Shown here piece after piece: positions 23,013 to 31,299 of a DNA stretch of 48,408 nucleotides; the first letter of the stretch is position 1, and every line of letters starts with the position of its first letter. The DNA is from a virus: the IMG/VR virus record IMGVR_UViG_3300050014_000239, positions 1 through 48,408 of that record, one strand, 5' to 3'. The notes beneath the pieces are model-generated. The model made no database searches. It was not told the origin of the DNA and saw only the letters and a program-made list of their open reading frames with translations. A program made the position numbers and the translations under genes.

Positions 23013-24340
23013 TCGGAGCGCAAATAATACTGGGCGACTTGCCGGAGCCCTTCCTAGCGGCTGCACTCAAGTCCATTGGCTGGTGCGACTACTTTACGGT
23101 GATCCAAACGGCCGATGGCACTGAGGGCCAAGCACGTAACATGCAGATCGTTCGGGATAACATCCCCTTCGGAAGGCTGAAGCAGGCGGTCATCAGCAGC
23201 GACGAAGGGTTTGCGGCGGCACGCAATATGGCGCTCGACCTAGTTCCCGATGGCGACTACGTGATGATCCTCGACGCCGATGAAGTTCACTACCCAGCTT
23301 GGAAGGACATCTGCGGCTACTACCTAGCCAGCGGTGCCGACTCGATCACTGCCGCCTTTCATCACTTCGTCTGCTACCGGGACGCGGTGCAGGCCATCTA
23401 CCCCCGCGAGATCGTCTTCCGCAAGTACCCCGAGACGCAGTTCGTCGGCAAGGTTCATGAGAAGCTGTATACGACTCGACGCAACCCCGTCACGGCGGAC
23501 TATCGCTACTGCCACTTCTCCTACCTCCGCCCGCAGCCCAACGTGTTCGAGCGGTGGCGGCGCTACAGCGAGATCGAAGGCGAACCCAACCACTACGACG
23601 GCCAGAGCCCCGAGCACATCATCGACGACCGGGTGAGCGTTGCGACACGCTTCACGTTGGACTACCCGCCAGCCGTGGCCGACTTGATCGAGGACTACCC
23701 GGTCTGTCCGGTTGCGTTGCAAGGCGAGAGCGAACCCGAGCCACTGAAGGTCGGGCTCGTGTTGCTGACGATGCCCGGCGATGAGGAGCAGGTCAAGGCG
23801 ATGATCGCGACGCTACGCCAGACGGAGAGCGACTACCGCATCTACCGACTGAATGCGCCGGGACCCACCCTGTCGCTTGCGGAGTCGCTCAATCGCATGT
23901 TCCGCGAGGCGCTCGACGAGGGCTGTGAGTACATCGGGTGGATTCACCCGGACATGCGCTTCAACGATCCCGAGTGGCTCAAAGGCTTGCTACACGAGTT
24001 GCGCTGCTGGCCGAAGGTCGGGAAGGTCTGTGCGGCGAATACGCGCGACCCGATCCCCGAGGACGTGATTGACGGACACGAGCAGTGCTACTTGATCCGA
24101 GCGAGCGTTCTACGCGAGATCGGACTGTTCGATGAGGGCTATATCGGGATCGGCGGATACGAGGACTGGGACATGAATCGACGGATCGTCAACGCCGGCC
24201 ACCGGGTCGTCATCACACCGCGCTCGCAGGTGTTTCACGAGGGTATGGCGACCCGCTCCAAGCGCGACACGAACGCCGAGGCCCAGGCCAACGCCGCGCG
24301 CTACGAAGCCAAGTGGGGCGACCGCGGGGCACCCGTGTGA
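23009..24340 (+). CDS. double-domain glycosyltransferase (two fused GT2-like modules)
   Basis: This 443-residue protein carries two GT-A domains. Residues 1-235 hold an N-terminal unit with FAAARNMALDL, the donor motif MILDADEVH and later HFSYLRPQPNVFERW, as in protein or core glycosyltransferases. Residues 248-443 hold a second unit with LVLLTMPGDEEQVKAMIATL, IGWIHPDMRFNDPEW and GGYEDWDMNRR, the ED-containing catalytic site. Two active sites in one chain could add two successive sugars. The GTG start lies in a GTGA overlap. The closest alternative is one active and one binding domain. Confidence 0.75.
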   Translation: MIGAQIILGDLPEPFLAAALKSIGWCDYFTVIQTADGTEGQARNMQIVRDNIPFGRLKQAVISSDEGFAAARNMALDLVPDGDYVMILDADEVHYPAWKDICGYYLASGADSITAAFHHFVCYRDAVQAIYPREIVFRKYPETQFVGKVHEKLYTTRRNPVTADYRYCHFSYLRPQPNVFERWRRYSEIEGEPNHYDGQSPEHIIDDRVSVATRFTLDYPPAVADLIEDYPVCPVALQGESEPEPLKVGLVLLTMPGDEEQVKAMIATLRQTESDYRIYRLNAPGPTLSLAESLNRMFREALDEGCEYIGWIHPDMRFNDPEWLKGLLHELRCWPKVGKVCAANTRDPIPEDVIDGHEQCYLIRASVLREIGLFDEGYIGIGGYEDWDMNRRIVNAGHRVVITPRSQVFHEGMATRSKRDTNAEAQANAARYEAKWGDRGAPV

Positions 24341-24591
24341 TGACCGAACAATCCGCAGCGATAGGCGACATCGCCCGCTACGCCGACCTGCTCTGCGCCC
24401 TGGGCGAACTCGAAGACCGCAAGCGCGAGATCGAGGCTGAGCAAGCTGAGCTGGGAGAGACGGTGATCCCCGAGCTGCGAAAGGTGGGCGTCGTCACGAT
24501 GGAAGGCAAGAACGGCGTCGAGATCTCTCTGTGGGCGGAGCGCGATCCCGAGGACGGGACCTACAACGTGGAATCGCGGGTGAGCGCATGA
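24340..24591 (+). CDS. small coiled-coil hypothetical protein in the sugar cassette
   Basis: The 83-residue product has a helical N-terminus (LCALGELEDRKREIEAEQAELGETVIPEL) and a short beta-like C-terminus. It resembles small phage DNA-metabolism accessory proteins more than sugar enzymes. A TGATGA junction links it to the fusion glycosyltransferase, and an ATGA overlap links it to the next gene. Confidence 0.5.
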   Translation: MTEQSAAIGDIARYADLLCALGELEDRKREIEAEQAELGETVIPELRKVGVVTMEGKNGVEISLWAERDPEDGTYNVESRVSA

Positions 24592-25817
24592 ACTGTCGCA
24601 ACTGCCAAGCGGAGCTGACCCGCGTGTTCGTGGACCTTGGCACATCACCGCTGTCGAACGCCTACGTGCGTACGGACCAGCTCGACGAGCCCGAACCGCA
24701 CTTCCCGCTGCGCCCGTATATCTGTGACGAGTGCTTGCTCGTGCAACTACCAGTCTTCGAGACGCCCGAGGAGATCTTCGGCGACTACGCTTTCTTCTCG
24801 GGCCAATCGCAGACGTGGGTCAAGCACTGCGACGACTTCGCCACGAAGGCCGTCCAGAGATTCCGTCCGGAGCGCGTGCTTGAGCTGGCGAGTAACGACG
24901 GGACGATGCTGCGCGCGTTCCAGCGTTGGGACGTGACCGCGACAGGAGTAGAGCCTGCTCGCAACGTGGCCCGACAAGCCCTGCTGGAAGGCCTGCCGAC
25001 CATCGACCGATTCTTCACGTCGGAGCTGGCGGACGAACTGGTCGCCGATGGCTACCGTGCTGACCTGATCGTGGCGAACAACGTGCTCGCGCACGTTCCG
25101 GACCTGGACGACTTCATCGGCGGGATCAAGACGGTGCTGGCACCGGATGGTGTCGTGAGCATCGAGGTCCCGAGCCTCGTCAAGCTGATCGAGGGCAACC
25201 AGTTCGACACGATCTATCACGAGCACTTCAGCTACTTCACGCTGCGCGCACTCTGCGACGTGCTGTACCGGCGCGGCTTGTACGTCTTCGACCTCGAAGA
25301 GCTGCCGACGCATGGCGGCTCGCTGAGGGTCTATGCGCAGCACTACACGGGGAACAATCTCTACTCCTCACGTCTAAACGATGCCACTACCCACGAGGTG
25401 CGCGAGGGCTTCGCTGAGATCGACGCTTATCTGGACTACGCACACAAGCCGGCCGAACTCAAGCAGCGGATGATGGAGTTGCTGACCGGACTGCGCCGCG
25501 AAGGCAAGCACATCGCGGGCTACGGTGCGCCGGCCAAGGCCACGACCTTCCTTTCCTACTGCGGCATCGGTCCGGAGACAATCGAGTTCATCGTTGATTC
25601 GACACCCTCCAAGCAGGGCAAGTACCTACCGGGGGCCCGCATCCCGATCTTCCCGCCGGAGCATCTGACGGTCGAGCAGCCGGACGTGATCGTGATTCTC
25701 CCCTGGAACTGGAAGGACGAGATCGCCGCCAAGATCGAGCGCGACTGCGACTGGAATCCGATGGTGCTCTGCCGTGACGAGGTGCTGAGCGGTGGACTCG
25801 TTGCTCTCGCCGCCTGA
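24588..25817 (+). CDS. sugar C-methyltransferase (NDP-keto-sugar type)
   Basis: The 409-residue product follows the TylCIII/NovU-like three-part plan. An N-terminal zinc domain has Cys3, Cys6, Cys46 and Cys49. A SAM-binding Rossmann domain has VLELASNDGTML (97-108). A C-terminal domain includes GYGAPAKATTFLSYCGI. The conserved IYHEHFSYF holds the Tyr-His pair that assists carbon methylation next to the keto group. Substrates of this family are 4-keto-6-deoxy sugar nucleotides. Gmd upstream supplies one, so together they would make a branched-chain sugar. Confidence 0.85.
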   Translation: MNCRNCQAELTRVFVDLGTSPLSNAYVRTDQLDEPEPHFPLRPYICDECLLVQLPVFETPEEIFGDYAFFSGQSQTWVKHCDDFATKAVQRFRPERVLELASNDGTMLRAFQRWDVTATGVEPARNVARQALLEGLPTIDRFFTSELADELVADGYRADLIVANNVLAHVPDLDDFIGGIKTVLAPDGVVSIEVPSLVKLIEGNQFDTIYHEHFSYFTLRALCDVLYRRGLYVFDLEELPTHGGSLRVYAQHYTGNNLYSSRLNDATTHEVREGFAEIDAYLDYAHKPAELKQRMMELLTGLRREGKHIAGYGAPAKATTFLSYCGIGPETIEFIVDSTPSKQGKYLPGARIPIFPPEHLTVEQPDVIVILPWNWKDEIAAKIERDCDWNPMVLCRDEVLSGGLVALAA

Positions 25818-26418
25818 GTTGAGCGTATGCATACCAACTCTCCGCCGGTCAGAGCACCTGGAGCGGGCGGTTGAGTCGGTCGCACGCCATACCGCCCATG
25901 TGGACTACGAGATCGTGGTCGTGCATTGCGGCGGACGGGTACGTGGCTACACCGCGCCGATGAACCAGGCGATGCGTGCCGCGAGAGGTGAGTTTCTGCT
26001 GGCGCTCAACGATGACGTTGAAGTGTCGGACGGGTGGATAGACCCGCTGCTTGAACAGGCGAGAGCCGGAGTGTGGGCCTGCACGCCGGACATGACGCAC
26101 ACGGATGGTCCTCAGGTGTTCGCTCCCTACTGCCTGCTTCTGCGCCGGGAGGCGTTGGAGGAGTTGGGCGGCCTGGACGAGCGGTTCGTCTTGTGGGCCT
26201 CTGACATCGACCTAGCCCGTCGCCTCATTGAGGCTGGTCATCCGCCGGTCAAGGTGCTGCTGCCGAACCCGATCACGCATACGGTCGGCGCCACCGGAGC
26301 CGAGAATCCCGAGCTCGCCGCCGAGCTTGGCCGGATCTGCTTGGAAGACCTCGATCGCTACCGCGCGAAGTGGAGCGTTGGGGCTAATGATGACAAGGGC
26401 AGGATGGCGCTGCTGTGA
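25792..26418 (+). CDS. glycosyltransferase family 2 (mini-GT2, paralogue 1)
   Basis: This 208-residue protein has LSVCIPTLRRSEHLERAVESV at its start and YEIVVVHCGG. The donor motif is LALNDDVEVSDGW (the NDD form of DxD), and GGLDERFVLWASDIDLARRL carries the acceptor-side ED/DxD-like residues. It shares the layout of the products at 27053 and 29352, pointing to local duplication. It starts at GTG inside the end of the preceding gene. Confidence 0.8.
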   Translation: MDSLLSPPELSVCIPTLRRSEHLERAVESVARHTAHVDYEIVVVHCGGRVRGYTAPMNQAMRAARGEFLLALNDDVEVSDGWIDPLLEQARAGVWACTPDMTHTDGPQVFAPYCLLLRREALEELGGLDERFVLWASDIDLARRLIEAGHPPVKVLLPNPITHTVGATGAENPELAAELGRICLEDLDRYRAKWSVGANDDKGRMALL

Positions 26419-27068
26419 GCGTCCTATGCGTCTACCTGCGCGGTCCCGAAGGCTCCGTGTTCGACAGCTACGCGATCCGGTTCCTCACGTCCTACCTCAG
26501 CCATCCGGCTGGCGCCGAGCACGAACTGCGGATGGTCCCGAACGCCACCAACATCGACATCGGGATCTTCCAGCGCATCGCTCGTGAGGAGTCGGCGGAT
26601 CGCATCATGTTCCTCGGCAGCTACGCCCGCGTTCGTTACGACGACTGGCTGGCGAAGCACCTTGACGCGATCGAGCCGGATGACGTGGCGATGGTGGCCC
26701 CGAATGGATCGTGGGAGCAGGGCTACTCCACCCGGCTGCCCAACCCGCATCTGCGAACGTCGAACTTCATGGTCAAGCCGGCGCTGCTCAATGCGCTGGG
26801 TCTACCGGTCTACACGGACAAGCGCGAGTGCTACGAGTTCGAGCACGGTGACGCATCCGTCTACAGGCAGTTCACAGACGCGGGCTTGCGGTGCTTGGTG
26901 GTTGGTCAGGAGTGCTCCTACGGTGAGCGCGCGTGGCCCGACTCGGGCACGTTCCGCGTCCCGGGCCAACCCAATCTGCTCATCGCCGACAAGCAGTCAG
27001 ACGCTTACGACGCCGCTGGTCCGGACGAGAAGCGCGACCTTGAGAGGCGAGCATGGTCAGCATCGTAG
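26415..27068 (+). CDS. glycosyltransferase-like protein
   Basis: The 217-residue product has GT-A-like outlines: a beta-alpha start (VLCVYLRGPEGSVFDSYAI), MFLGSYARVRYDDWL in the place of the donor motif, and TSNFMVKPALLNALG and CYEFEHGDASVYRQFTDAGLR in the acceptor half. The DxD residues are not clear, so it may be a non-catalytic or divergent member. GTGA overlaps place it between two GT2 genes. Confidence 0.55.
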   Translation: MSVLCVYLRGPEGSVFDSYAIRFLTSYLSHPAGAEHELRMVPNATNIDIGIFQRIAREESADRIMFLGSYARVRYDDWLAKHLDAIEPDDVAMVAPNGSWEQGYSTRLPNPHLRTSNFMVKPALLNALGLPVYTDKRECYEFEHGDASVYRQFTDAGLRCLVVGQECSYGERAWPDSGTFRVPGQPNLLIADKQSDAYDAAGPDEKRDLERRAWSAS

Positions 27069-27667
27069 TTCCCTCCTTCAAGAACCATCCGGCGCTGTTC
27101 CGGGTGATGCGCGCTATCGAGCCGACGACACCCGGCGACTACGAGATCATCGCCGTGGACCAGGGCCGTGCGCGCGGCTGCGTCTCAGCGACCAACCAGG
27201 GCTTGCGGGCGGCGAAGGGCGACGTGCTGGTGATGATGAACGACGACTGCATCCCAGCGGACGGATGGCTGGGACCGCTTCTCGCGGAGATCGAGGCGGG
27301 AGCTTGGCTCGTTGGCCCGGACTGGCGTTATGCGCGGCTAGCAGGGCACTGCACCGCCATGTCGCGGGCGTGCTACGAGGCCACCGGAGGACTCGACGAG
27401 CGCTTTCGCCACTGGTGCGCCGACCACGATCTTGAGCTGCGGGTGGCCGACATGGGTGGCGTCATCCGCCAGGCCGTCGAATCGCATGTCACCCACGAGT
27501 ACAACGACCCGAACCGCATCCACCATCGCGCGACGACCCACACCGGCAACTGGGAGGAACTGCCGAACGTCGGCCAGTGGTACCTCGACGATATGGAGGT
27601 CTACCGCTCGATCTGGGGGACTCGCACGATCCATGACCTGCCGGGCTATGGGGATGGCTGGGAATGA
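27053..27667 (+). CDS. glycosyltransferase family 2 (mini-GT2, paralogue 2)
   Basis: The 204-residue product has VSIVVPSFKNHPALFRVM, YEIIAVDQGRARG and VMMNDDCIPADGWLGPL. HCTAMSRACYEATGGLDERF precedes the acidic DHDLELRVADMGG. The close match to paralogue 3 (VSATNQGLRAAKGDVLVMMNDD against WAANRGLRAAEGELLVLLNDD) shows recent duplication. It probably adds a single sugar. Confidence 0.8.
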   Translation: MVSIVVPSFKNHPALFRVMRAIEPTTPGDYEIIAVDQGRARGCVSATNQGLRAAKGDVLVMMNDDCIPADGWLGPLLAEIEAGAWLVGPDWRYARLAGHCTAMSRACYEATGGLDERFRHWCADHDLELRVADMGGVIRQAVESHVTHEYNDPNRIHHRATTHTGNWEELPNVGQWYLDDMEVYRSIWGTRTIHDLPGYGDGWE

Positions 27668-28560
27668 AGATCGGCTACCTGACGAGCTACGGGACGGCGT
27701 GCGGCGTGAGTGAGTATGCGCGGCATCTTGCCGGTGCCTTCCGGCGATGCGATGGCGTGGAGTTGACCGTGCTCGGCTCGCGCAATGTGGGCGCACGGCG
27801 ACTGATCGAGCCTGAGTCGGGCACCGTGGAGTGCTTCGACATCGGCTGTTGGCGACCGGACGGCCGCTACTCCCTCGACGCCGATCTGATCCTCGCGCTT
27901 GACCTCGACGTGCTCCAGGTCAACTACCAGTCGATGCTACTTCAGCAGGAGCCACTCGGCCAACTTGCCCGTGACTTCAAGGGCGTGACGGCGGTCACGT
28001 TCCACGACTCCTGCAATCGCTCCGACTTCCCGGCTGACGCATTCGACATTCGATTCACGCACCGTGAAGGCGTTGGCCCGGCGAACCACGTCATCCCGTT
28101 CGGCATCGAGAACCACCCGCCGCTGGTCAGGACGTTTGGCCTGGGCCGCACCCGCGAGGATGTAATCCGGCTGATCTGTGATGCGCACGGCTGGACGTTC
28201 GAGAGTGCGGCCACGTCGGAGGCGGCGTTGGGTGGACAGACTTGGATGACCCAAGGCGAGCTGCACGCTTGGCTGCGAGAAGCCGACGCGATCGTGCTCT
28301 GGTACGACGACGTAGAGATGGCCGGATCGAGCCAAGCCGCGCGCACGGCGATCGCCACCCGCCGGCCGGTTTTCCTGAGCGACACGACATGGTTCCGCGA
28401 GATACCTTGCGGATACGGCGTCCACAAGCTCTCAAATGCAGCGGCGCTGGAGCGTTCGATGTTGCAGAGCCTCTCGCCGCCCTTCGTTGCGGAGTGCTCC
28501 TGGGATCGGGTGGCGGAGCTACATCTGAGCGCCTACGGGAGTAGAATTACGGCTACATAG
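27664..28560 (+). CDS. glycosyltransferase family 4-like protein
   Basis: The 298-residue product begins MKIGYLTSYGTACGVSEYARHLA, the glycine-rich acceptor-binding start of GT-B enzymes (GVSEYAR is typical of phage GT4 proteins). QVNYQSMLLQQEPLGQLARDFKG continues the first domain. The C-terminal donor domain is shortened, and a clear E-x7-E is missing; AGSSQAARTAIATRRPVFLSD is the nearest equivalent. It may be divergent. It ends 24 bases before the interrupted gene. Confidence 0.65.
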   Translation: MKIGYLTSYGTACGVSEYARHLAGAFRRCDGVELTVLGSRNVGARRLIEPESGTVECFDIGCWRPDGRYSLDADLILALDLDVLQVNYQSMLLQQEPLGQLARDFKGVTAVTFHDSCNRSDFPADAFDIRFTHREGVGPANHVIPFGIENHPPLVRTFGLGRTREDVIRLICDAHGWTFESAATSEAALGGQTWMTQGELHAWLREADAIVLWYDDVEMAGSSQAARTAIATRRPVFLSDTTWFREIPCGYGVHKLSNAAALERSMLQSLSPPFVAECSWDRVAELHLSAYGSRITAT

Positions 28561-28570
28561 GCAGGCAACA

Positions 28571-28580
28571 GAAAGGCAGG
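28571..28580 (+). promoter_or_regulatory. extended ribosome-binding motif GAAAGGCAGG
   Basis: The same motif as at 12875 and 33670 lies four bases before ATG 28585. It shows that 28585 was the true start of the virion-type gene now split by the insertion. Confidence 0.55.
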
Positions 28581-28617
28581 ATTTATGAGGAAGATCATCG
28601 GGGCGGCACTCGGCGTC

Positions 28618-28772
28618 GTGAGCCCCTACCGGACCTCGCAGGAATGCTCTGCCTGCGGGCACGTCGCAGCGGAGAGCCGCGAAAGCCAAGCGGCCTTCCG
28701 TTGCGTGGCCTGCGGGTTCGAGCGCCACGCGGACATAAACGCCGCGTGCAACATCCGCGAGCGAGGGCTCGC
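28618..28772 (+). pseudogene. tnpB: TnpB C-terminal zinc-ribbon fragment
   Basis: About 50 residues match the end of IS200/IS605-type TnpB (OrfB). They read SPYRTSQECSACGHVAAESR, a CxxC pair; then QAAFRCVACGF, the second CxxC pair; then HADINAACNIRERG, containing the last RuvC aspartate and the conserved Asn-Ala-Ala. Everything before this (most of RuvC and the REC/WED regions) is missing, so the fragment cannot be a nuclease. It is in frame with the phage start codon at 28585, so a short chimera may be made. The coding frame continues into the omega-RNA-like sequence to 28977. Confidence 0.9.
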
Positions 28773-29011
28773 GCAGACGACAGCAGCACAGCAAGCACCC
28801 GCAGTATCGGCCGGTGGAACGCCGGTTCCCGAGGGTCCACGGACCCGAAGAGCCTGTGAAGGACGGGCGTCGTCGAAGACCCCTGAGACGCTCGAACCCT
28901 CCAGGAAGCAAAGGGAGCAAGGAGCCGGGCGACCGGCACCCCAAGCCCAAGCTATTCTCACGCCCCTCGGGGCGTGAGCGAAACCCCGGCCTTCAGGCGG
29001 GGGAGGTTCAT
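28773..29011 (+). mobile_element. omega-RNA scaffold/IS605-type right end, copy 2
   Basis: This copy is base-identical to copy 1 over 239 positions. Here it directly continues the TnpB frame, showing that the repeat is the 3' end of a tnpB gene plus its right end. It ends in GAGGTTCAT at 29011. The potential guide begins CGACAAGTGCATCGTTGGC at 29012. Confidence 0.85.
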
Positions 29012-29351
29012 CGACAAGTGCATCGTTGGCGAACATGGCTATCCGGAGCAGCAGGTCAAGGCCACGACCTCGGTTGAACACGCCAATATCACGGCGGCAT
29101 ATTCCGAGGCTGGCTTTACGTCTGGCTACACAACGCCAGATTGGCTCACCGGGACGCCCCAACCGCTATTCGGTACGCAGGAATACGAAACGAACGGCAA
29201 TCAACTGGCGGGGACCTTTACGTACACGACGCCAGCAGGTGCCAATGTCACAGCGACCTACCAATGGCTGACGGGCAACGAAACCCCCGTCCCCGCTCTC
29301 GGGAGCTACGAATGCGTGTTCTCGGGGATTGCGGAGATTGCTGGCGGTTAA

Positions 29352-29909
29352 GTGCTCGCCAGCATCGTCGTCCCGACCTACCGGAACTATGATGTGCTCA
29401 CACGCTGTTTGCGAGCGGTGCATGAGCACACGGAGGGCGACTACGAGCTGCTGGTGATTGACAACGGTTCGCGCGCCCGGGGCTGGACCTGGGCCGCGAA
29501 CCGTGGTCTGCGAGCCGCCGAGGGCGAACTGCTGGTGCTGCTCAACGATGATGTGGTCGTCATGGACGGTTGGCTTCCGCCGCTCTGGCGGGCCTTCCAC
29601 GATGAGCCCGACCTACTTGCCGCGTCTTCCTCTGACCCCGGCGGTGACAACTGGCCGCTCAACGTGTGGTGCGTGGCCTTCACGCGGGAGTCCTATCGGA
29701 CGGTGGGCGGCTTCGATGAGCGCTACATCCACTGGCAGTCTGACTGCGATCTAATGCAACGGATCACGGACATGGGCCGTCGGTATCAACGGGTGGAGGA
29801 GTCCCACGCTCGACACCTGCGCGGCGAGGCACCCACGGACGAGAAGACGCTCGCCACGATGCGTGCCTGGCACCGGAATGACTTTGACGGCCGTGAACCC
29901 GGCTGGTAA
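29352..29909 (+). CDS. glycosyltransferase family 2 (mini-GT2, paralogue 3)
   Basis: The 185-residue product, the shortest GT2 in the cassette, has ASIVVPTYRNYDVLTRCL, YELLVIDNGSRARGW, VLLNDDVVVMDGWLPPL and TVGGFDERYIHWQSDCDLMQRITDMG. The GTG start follows the TAA of the split gene without a gap. It is closest to the product at 27053. Confidence 0.8.
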   Translation: MLASIVVPTYRNYDVLTRCLRAVHEHTEGDYELLVIDNGSRARGWTWAANRGLRAAEGELLVLLNDDVVVMDGWLPPLWRAFHDEPDLLAASSSDPGGDNWPLNVWCVAFTRESYRTVGGFDERYIHWQSDCDLMQRITDMGRRYQRVEESHARHLRGEAPTDEKTLATMRAWHRNDFDGREPGW

Positions 29910-29928
29910 GCAATACAGGAGGGCAGCC

Positions 29929-30639
29929 ATGAGGAGCGCCAAGGACATCGCACGCGAAGCCGTGGAGGATCACAAGGCAGCGCAGAAGGAGGGCGAGCTA
30001 GCGCGTACGCTGACGCTCCTGCGACGCATCAAGCCGCGCAACATCCTGGAGATCGGTGGCTTCTTCGGCGGGACGGCTTGGGCGTTCGATCAGGTCAAGG
30101 CTCCCGGCAAGACGGTCATCGTCGATTCCTTCCGTCTGGAGGGGCGACTTGAAGAGGCCGTGAACTTCGAGCACATCAACGCCAACTCACAGGACCCGCT
30201 GACGCTGGAGGCTGTCAAGGACGCCTTCGGCGGAGAGCCGGTGGACTTCCTGTTCATCGACGGAGACCACTCCTACGCCTGCGTCCGGCAAGACTTCAGG
30301 CTGTATGCGCCGCTTGTCCGGTCGGGCGGCATGATTGGCTTCCATGACGTGTCGGTGGAGCAGGTGGCCCGCAACCGGGGCGGCCATGACGTGATCCCAC
30401 TCTGGAACCAGGTGCGCCGCTTCTACAAGCACGAGGAGATCTACGAGGAGCCCAAGACTCCGCCTGAAAAGTACGGCGGCATCGGCATTCTGTTCGTCGA
30501 GGGTCAAGACGTGCCCGAGATCGGAGAGCCGACAGACGAGGATCGCATCGGGCGCGTGATGCTCGACGAGCCATGCGGCAAGTGCGGGCGCAAGCTCATC
30601 CCCCTTGAGGAAGTCCTATGTGCGGCATGTGCTGCGTGA
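29929..30639 (+). CDS. class I SAM-dependent methyltransferase with zinc tail
   Basis: The 236-residue product has ILEIGGFFGGTAWAF near residues 42-56 (SAM motif I) and VDFLFIDGDHSYACVRQDF, the motif of the Methyltransf_24/CmcI-like group. GGMIGFHDVSVE follows. Members often O-methylate sugars using a metal held by the Asp/His residues. The last 25 residues (CGKCGRK, CAACAA) form a zinc ribbon that looks added. Its place at the end of the cassette suggests capping of the glycan by O-methylation. AGGAGGGCAGCC precedes the ATG. Confidence 0.75.
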   Translation: MRSAKDIAREAVEDHKAAQKEGELARTLTLLRRIKPRNILEIGGFFGGTAWAFDQVKAPGKTVIVDSFRLEGRLEEAVNFEHINANSQDPLTLEAVKDAFGGEPVDFLFIDGDHSYACVRQDFRLYAPLVRSGGMIGFHDVSVEQVARNRGGHDVIPLWNQVRRFYKHEEIYEEPKTPPEKYGGIGILFVEGQDVPEIGEPTDEDRIGRVMLDEPCGKCGRKLIPLEEVLCAACAA

Positions 30640-30648
30640 GGAGGCCAG

Positions 30649-30945
30649 ATGCCAGCAAAGAAGCCACCTAAGCCGCCGCCAGTCCCACCGGGCGGTGAAG
30701 GCGCACGGGCGTTCCTAACCGACGCTCAGCTCGCCGAACTGGGGCTGACGCCGGATGTGGCCGCCAGCATCCTCACAGACGCGAGCAGCCTCTACACGTA
30801 CGTCCAGGCGAACCCCTACGCCACGCGAGACGCTCTCGTGCAGTGGGCGAACAGCACATGGGGCGAAGGGGCTGTGGACCGCCTCAACGCGGCTCTGGCC
30901 TTCCTTGAACGCTCCGGCAAGCTCGCCTCACTGAATGTAGGCTAG
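30649..30945 (+). CDS. hypothetical connector-region protein
   Basis: The 98-residue product starts with a Lys/Pro-rich arm (PAKKPPKPPPVPPGG). A helical domain follows (LTDAQLAELGLTPDVAASIL, WGEGAVDRLNAALAFLERSG). The position at the return of neck genes suggests a structural or adaptor role. Not recognised. Confidence 0.5.
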   Translation: MPAKKPPKPPPVPPGGEGARAFLTDAQLAELGLTPDVAASILTDASSLYTYVQANPYATRDALVQWANSTWGEGAVDRLNAALAFLERSGKLASLNVG

Positions 30946-30947
30946 CC

Positions 30948-31283
30948 GTGCTCCCGCTGACCGCGCGCGCCGCGATCTACCGTTCGGTCGCGGAACCCTC
31001 AAGGGGCACGAACGTACGGTCTAAGCAACAGGTGTACGCGGACGTCCCCTGTCTAATCGTGCCAATCAGCAACTTCGATCGGATGCAGTCCTACAGTCTC
31101 GAATCGACGCATGTGGCCTGGTGCCCGCGATGGCTGGAACTGCTCAAGGAAGACGAGCTGCGGAGTGGCACGCGCACAGACCAGATGGGCGATGTCGCAC
31201 CGACGATCTACGTCGTCAACGGACGACGCCGATTCGCCATCGGGCTAAGGCATACCGCCTTCTACGTCTCAGAGCGAGAGTAG
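30948..31283 (+). CDS. head-closure/neck-like protein
   Basis: In this 111-residue product, the beta-rich sequence RSKQQVYADVPCLIVPISN, followed by STHVAWCPRWLELLKEDELR and a final GLRHTAFYVSERE, fits the stopper/head-closure family of siphophages. These proteins plug the portal after packaging. It starts at GTG two bases after the previous stop. Confidence 0.55.
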   Translation: MLPLTARAAIYRSVAEPSRGTNVRSKQQVYADVPCLIVPISNFDRMQSYSLESTHVAWCPRWLELLKEDELRSGTRTDQMGDVAPTIYVVNGRRRFAIGLRHTAFYVSERE

Positions 31284-31299
31284 AAGACGGCTGCCTCAT

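Larger units (their letters stand above)
28585..29351 (+). pseudogene. beta-rich phage protein split by a tnpB fragment and omega-RNA-like copy 2
   Basis: The gene keeps its ribosome site and first codons (MRKIIGAALGVV). From about 28618 it is replaced by the C-terminus of TnpB and the right-end sequence, up to 29011. After a frame change it resumes as DKCIVGEHGYPEQQVKATTS and runs to ECVFSGIAEIAGG at 29351. The surviving C-terminal part of about 113 residues is Thr/Gly/Tyr-rich and beta-like, as in small virion surface proteins. It lies in the middle of the sugar genes. I do not recognise its family. Confidence 0.7.

Noticed and set aside
28585-29011. functional TnpB nuclease or TldR-type repressor
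   Set aside because: Only about 50 C-terminal residues remain; the guide-binding domains and most of the RuvC fold are missing.
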